64,000 nt of DNA from Amphibalanus amphitrite (lineage: Eukaryota; Arthropoda; Thecostraca; Balanomorpha; Balanidae), in contig NW_024882904.1 in assembly GCF_019059575.1 (NCBI RefSeq), forward strand, positions 1-64,000, in the 5' to 3' direction. Positions 62,534 to 64,000 of the stretch are shown one piece after another. Every line of letters begins with the position of its first letter. Position 1 is the stretch's first letter. The notes under the pieces are model-generated. The model saw only the letters and a program-made list of their open reading frames with translations. It was not told the origin of the DNA and did no database searches. The position numbers and the translations under genes are program-made.

Positions 62534-62870
62534 AGCCGAGGTGAGGTGTGGCATTCTGACATCTCATTCAAAATCATTATTTGAAAATAGTCGGATCTGA
62601 ACAAAAATATCAGAGGACATTCTCAGCACTATTCTAATCATGAATCTGCCAGGCATTTGATGCGCATTTGCTTCAATTAGGGTGCAGATCTGCTTTTGTA
62701 TGGGGCCGTACCCAAATCTGCTATATTTGGGTACGATGACGTCACATGCGTAGCCATTTTTAGCAGATTTCTGTTAAGAATAGCAGACTGCTAAAAATAG
62801 CAGATTTTACCATAGTTTCCCCGACTGCTATGATCCCCACAGCACAGGCAGGTTTGCCGTCTGCGCCCGC
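62534..62870. other. Sequence with AGCAGAT repeats
   Basis: 62690-62815 repeats AGCAGA(T/C)T and CAAATCTGCT in both orientations, including CCGTACCCAAATCTGC and its partial inverse ATTTGGGTACG, and a TGACGTCA at 62739. Possibly a terminal part of another small element. Confidence 0.4.
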
Positions 62871-62875
62871 CATTG

Positions 62876-63376
62876 CCTCGCCAATCTGTTTTGCACGGGC
62901 TGGAAGGTTCTCAACGTCCAGATCGGGGCATAGTAGCCGCAGCTGAGCAGACGCAGTCGCATTTCAATTTATACCGTCGAGAAACAGAGATTTTATCAGA
63001 GCCCGTTGACGACAGAAGTGTCCGCCTTGGTATCAGGAAAGGCGTTCACAAACAGAGACTGCAACGCAGCCAGAAACATACCGTAAGTCTCGCCGGGAAG
63101 TCTGGCGCGGGTCCCGAGCGCAGTCTGGTACGACCTGCTGGCCACCGAGCTCGTGTCGTCCTCCGTCAGCGAGTCAGAGTCCATGATGCCGATCCTCGAG
63201 CCCAGGCCCAGCAACGCCTTGCCGATCGCCTTTTTCCCATCTCCCACTTGCAGCCGGTACGCCTTCACTTTCCGCATGAACGTATCAAGTTCCTCCCCTT
63301 CACCCCACACCACACGGCTGTCCCCATGTCCATCCATCGCGACTATCGCTGCCACCAGTGTGACGGTCCGCCCCAC
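62876..63376 (-). pseudogene. Retroelement gag-like remnant (fossil), with a possible host exon
   Basis: A minus-strand open frame has TRARLPGETYGMFLAALQSL, of the kind seen in LTR-element capsid proteins. It is a fragment with no LTRs seen nearby. The upstream part of the same frame (IMDSDSLTEDDTSSVAS, about 63135-63200) is Ser/Asp-rich and unlike gag; it ends at a GT in phase 2, which would suit the linker exon at 54718. Whether it is host exon or element is undecided. Confidence 0.35.
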
Positions 63377-63544
63377 TCACCGGTCACTGTAGTACCTACT
63401 GATTCTCCGCCGCCGCGCTGACCCGTGGGTCAGCTGATGTCCGACCCGTCCACCAGAGGCGCGCCAGTCGCCCATAGGCGCGCTCAGGTATCCCAGAACC
63501 CCACACAACACCACACCATATTTTGATCTTGATTATTGATCCCT

Positions 63545-63794
63545 CGCCCTCTCCGGCCGAGAGGAGGCACGAGTGCAAACCCAATCGCTCGAAGGTTTTC
63601 TTGCGATTACTCGCTACGCGCTGGTCAGGGAAAAATAAAAGCCGGTACGCTTGACCTTTGATTTCAGCTGGTTCTTGTGACACCAATGTTTTTTTTTTCA
63701 GGTTAGGTAAGGTCACTGAACTATGATGTCATAAGTAAACCTGCGTATGGTCTTAAAATATCACAGTCACAACGTTTTCAGTGACAGGAGATCT
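63545..63794 (-). mobile_element. Decayed family D fragment
   Basis: CCCTCGCCCTCTCCGGCCG at 63541, then an interior as in 44650-44880 (ACCTTTGATTTCAGCTGG, TGATGTCATAAGTAAACCTG). The TTAA-flanked element at 63795 interrupts it. Confidence 0.6.
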
Positions 63795-64000
63795 TTAACC
63801 CGCGCCCCAATGGGATCGGGATCTGTGTATAACACGCCCCACTGGGGAGGGGGGGGGGCTATTCATAGCCCCCTCCTAACTTCAAAATTACTGGGCCGAT
63901 CGTCCAAATTCAAACGGCATTTGATAGCCCCTGAAAACCTGTTGAGCGGATTCTAATTTCATTGACCTCAAGGTCACCGATGACGTCACAGGTCAGGTCA
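63795..64000 (+). mobile_element. TTAA element related to family C, cut by the window edge
   Basis: TTAA-CCCGCGCCCCAATGGG with a G-run/CTATTCATAG/C-run hairpin, then ATTGACCTCAAGGTCACCG and GATGACGTCACAGGTCAGG as in family C. Runs beyond base 64000. Confidence 0.7.

Overview
The window is eukaryotic: spliced exons with GT/AG borders, very repeat-rich introns, LINE and BEL/Pao retroelements, and dozens of short TTAA-flanked DNA elements. An invertebrate metazoan is most likely; an arthropod such as a crustacean is plausible but unproven. No bacterial operons, rRNA or CRISPR were seen.

One host gene runs along the minus strand through most of the window. Eight exons can be placed, from high to low coordinate: 54718-54902, 35342-35473, 34723-34818, 29961-30084, 24566-24659, 21907-22049, 4630-4810 and 4161-4279. 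Their splice phases agree at all seven junctions (1,1,1,2,0,2,0). The translation is a Ser/Pro-rich linker, a GRLDPDLY motif, a full C2A domain and the start of C2B, so this is a synaptotagmin-family gene. Several Ca2+-binding aspartates are absent in both C2 domains. The N-terminus and the rest of C2B lie outside the window or were not found.

Five of the eight exons have a tandem repeat directly at a splice border. Arrays of 32 bp and 29 bp contain repeated copies of the exon end with its 5' splice site, a ~34-bp array repeats a 3' splice site, and arrays of 20, 23, 26/17 and 31 bp lie within about 25 bp of others. Two 31-bp arrays (about 2.8 and 1.8 kb) sit in the largest intron.

The introns are built mostly of nested, non-autonomous piggyBac-like elements (TTAA target sites, ends CCC...GGG), named here by family. 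A: GTGTTTGAACAC hairpin. B: CGTTAAACG hairpin. C: CATTTTGG loop. D: ends CCGGCCGAGG. H: CGGATATCCG hairpin. J: GGTCCAACGGACC loop. T: CATATAGTTG loop. U: GGGCGTTTTTTCGCCC. E, F and G have ends TTAAAGGGACCC, TTAAAGGGACTA and TTAAAGGTAGTG. Families A-D, H, J, T and U carry a G-run/C-run hairpin just inside each end, and most are packed with AGGTCA half-sites, including perfect AGGTCA-n-TGACCT palindromes (ecdysone-receptor type) and TGACGTCA sites.

Other elements: a 5'-truncated LINE (about 41470-44340), LINE fragments, two hAT elements with 8-bp duplications, a TA-flanked element carrying an unexplained reading frame, a possible 8.3-kb element (K), a 330-bp-arm palindrome, and a young BEL/Pao LTR element (49132-54626) inserted into a family-A copy.
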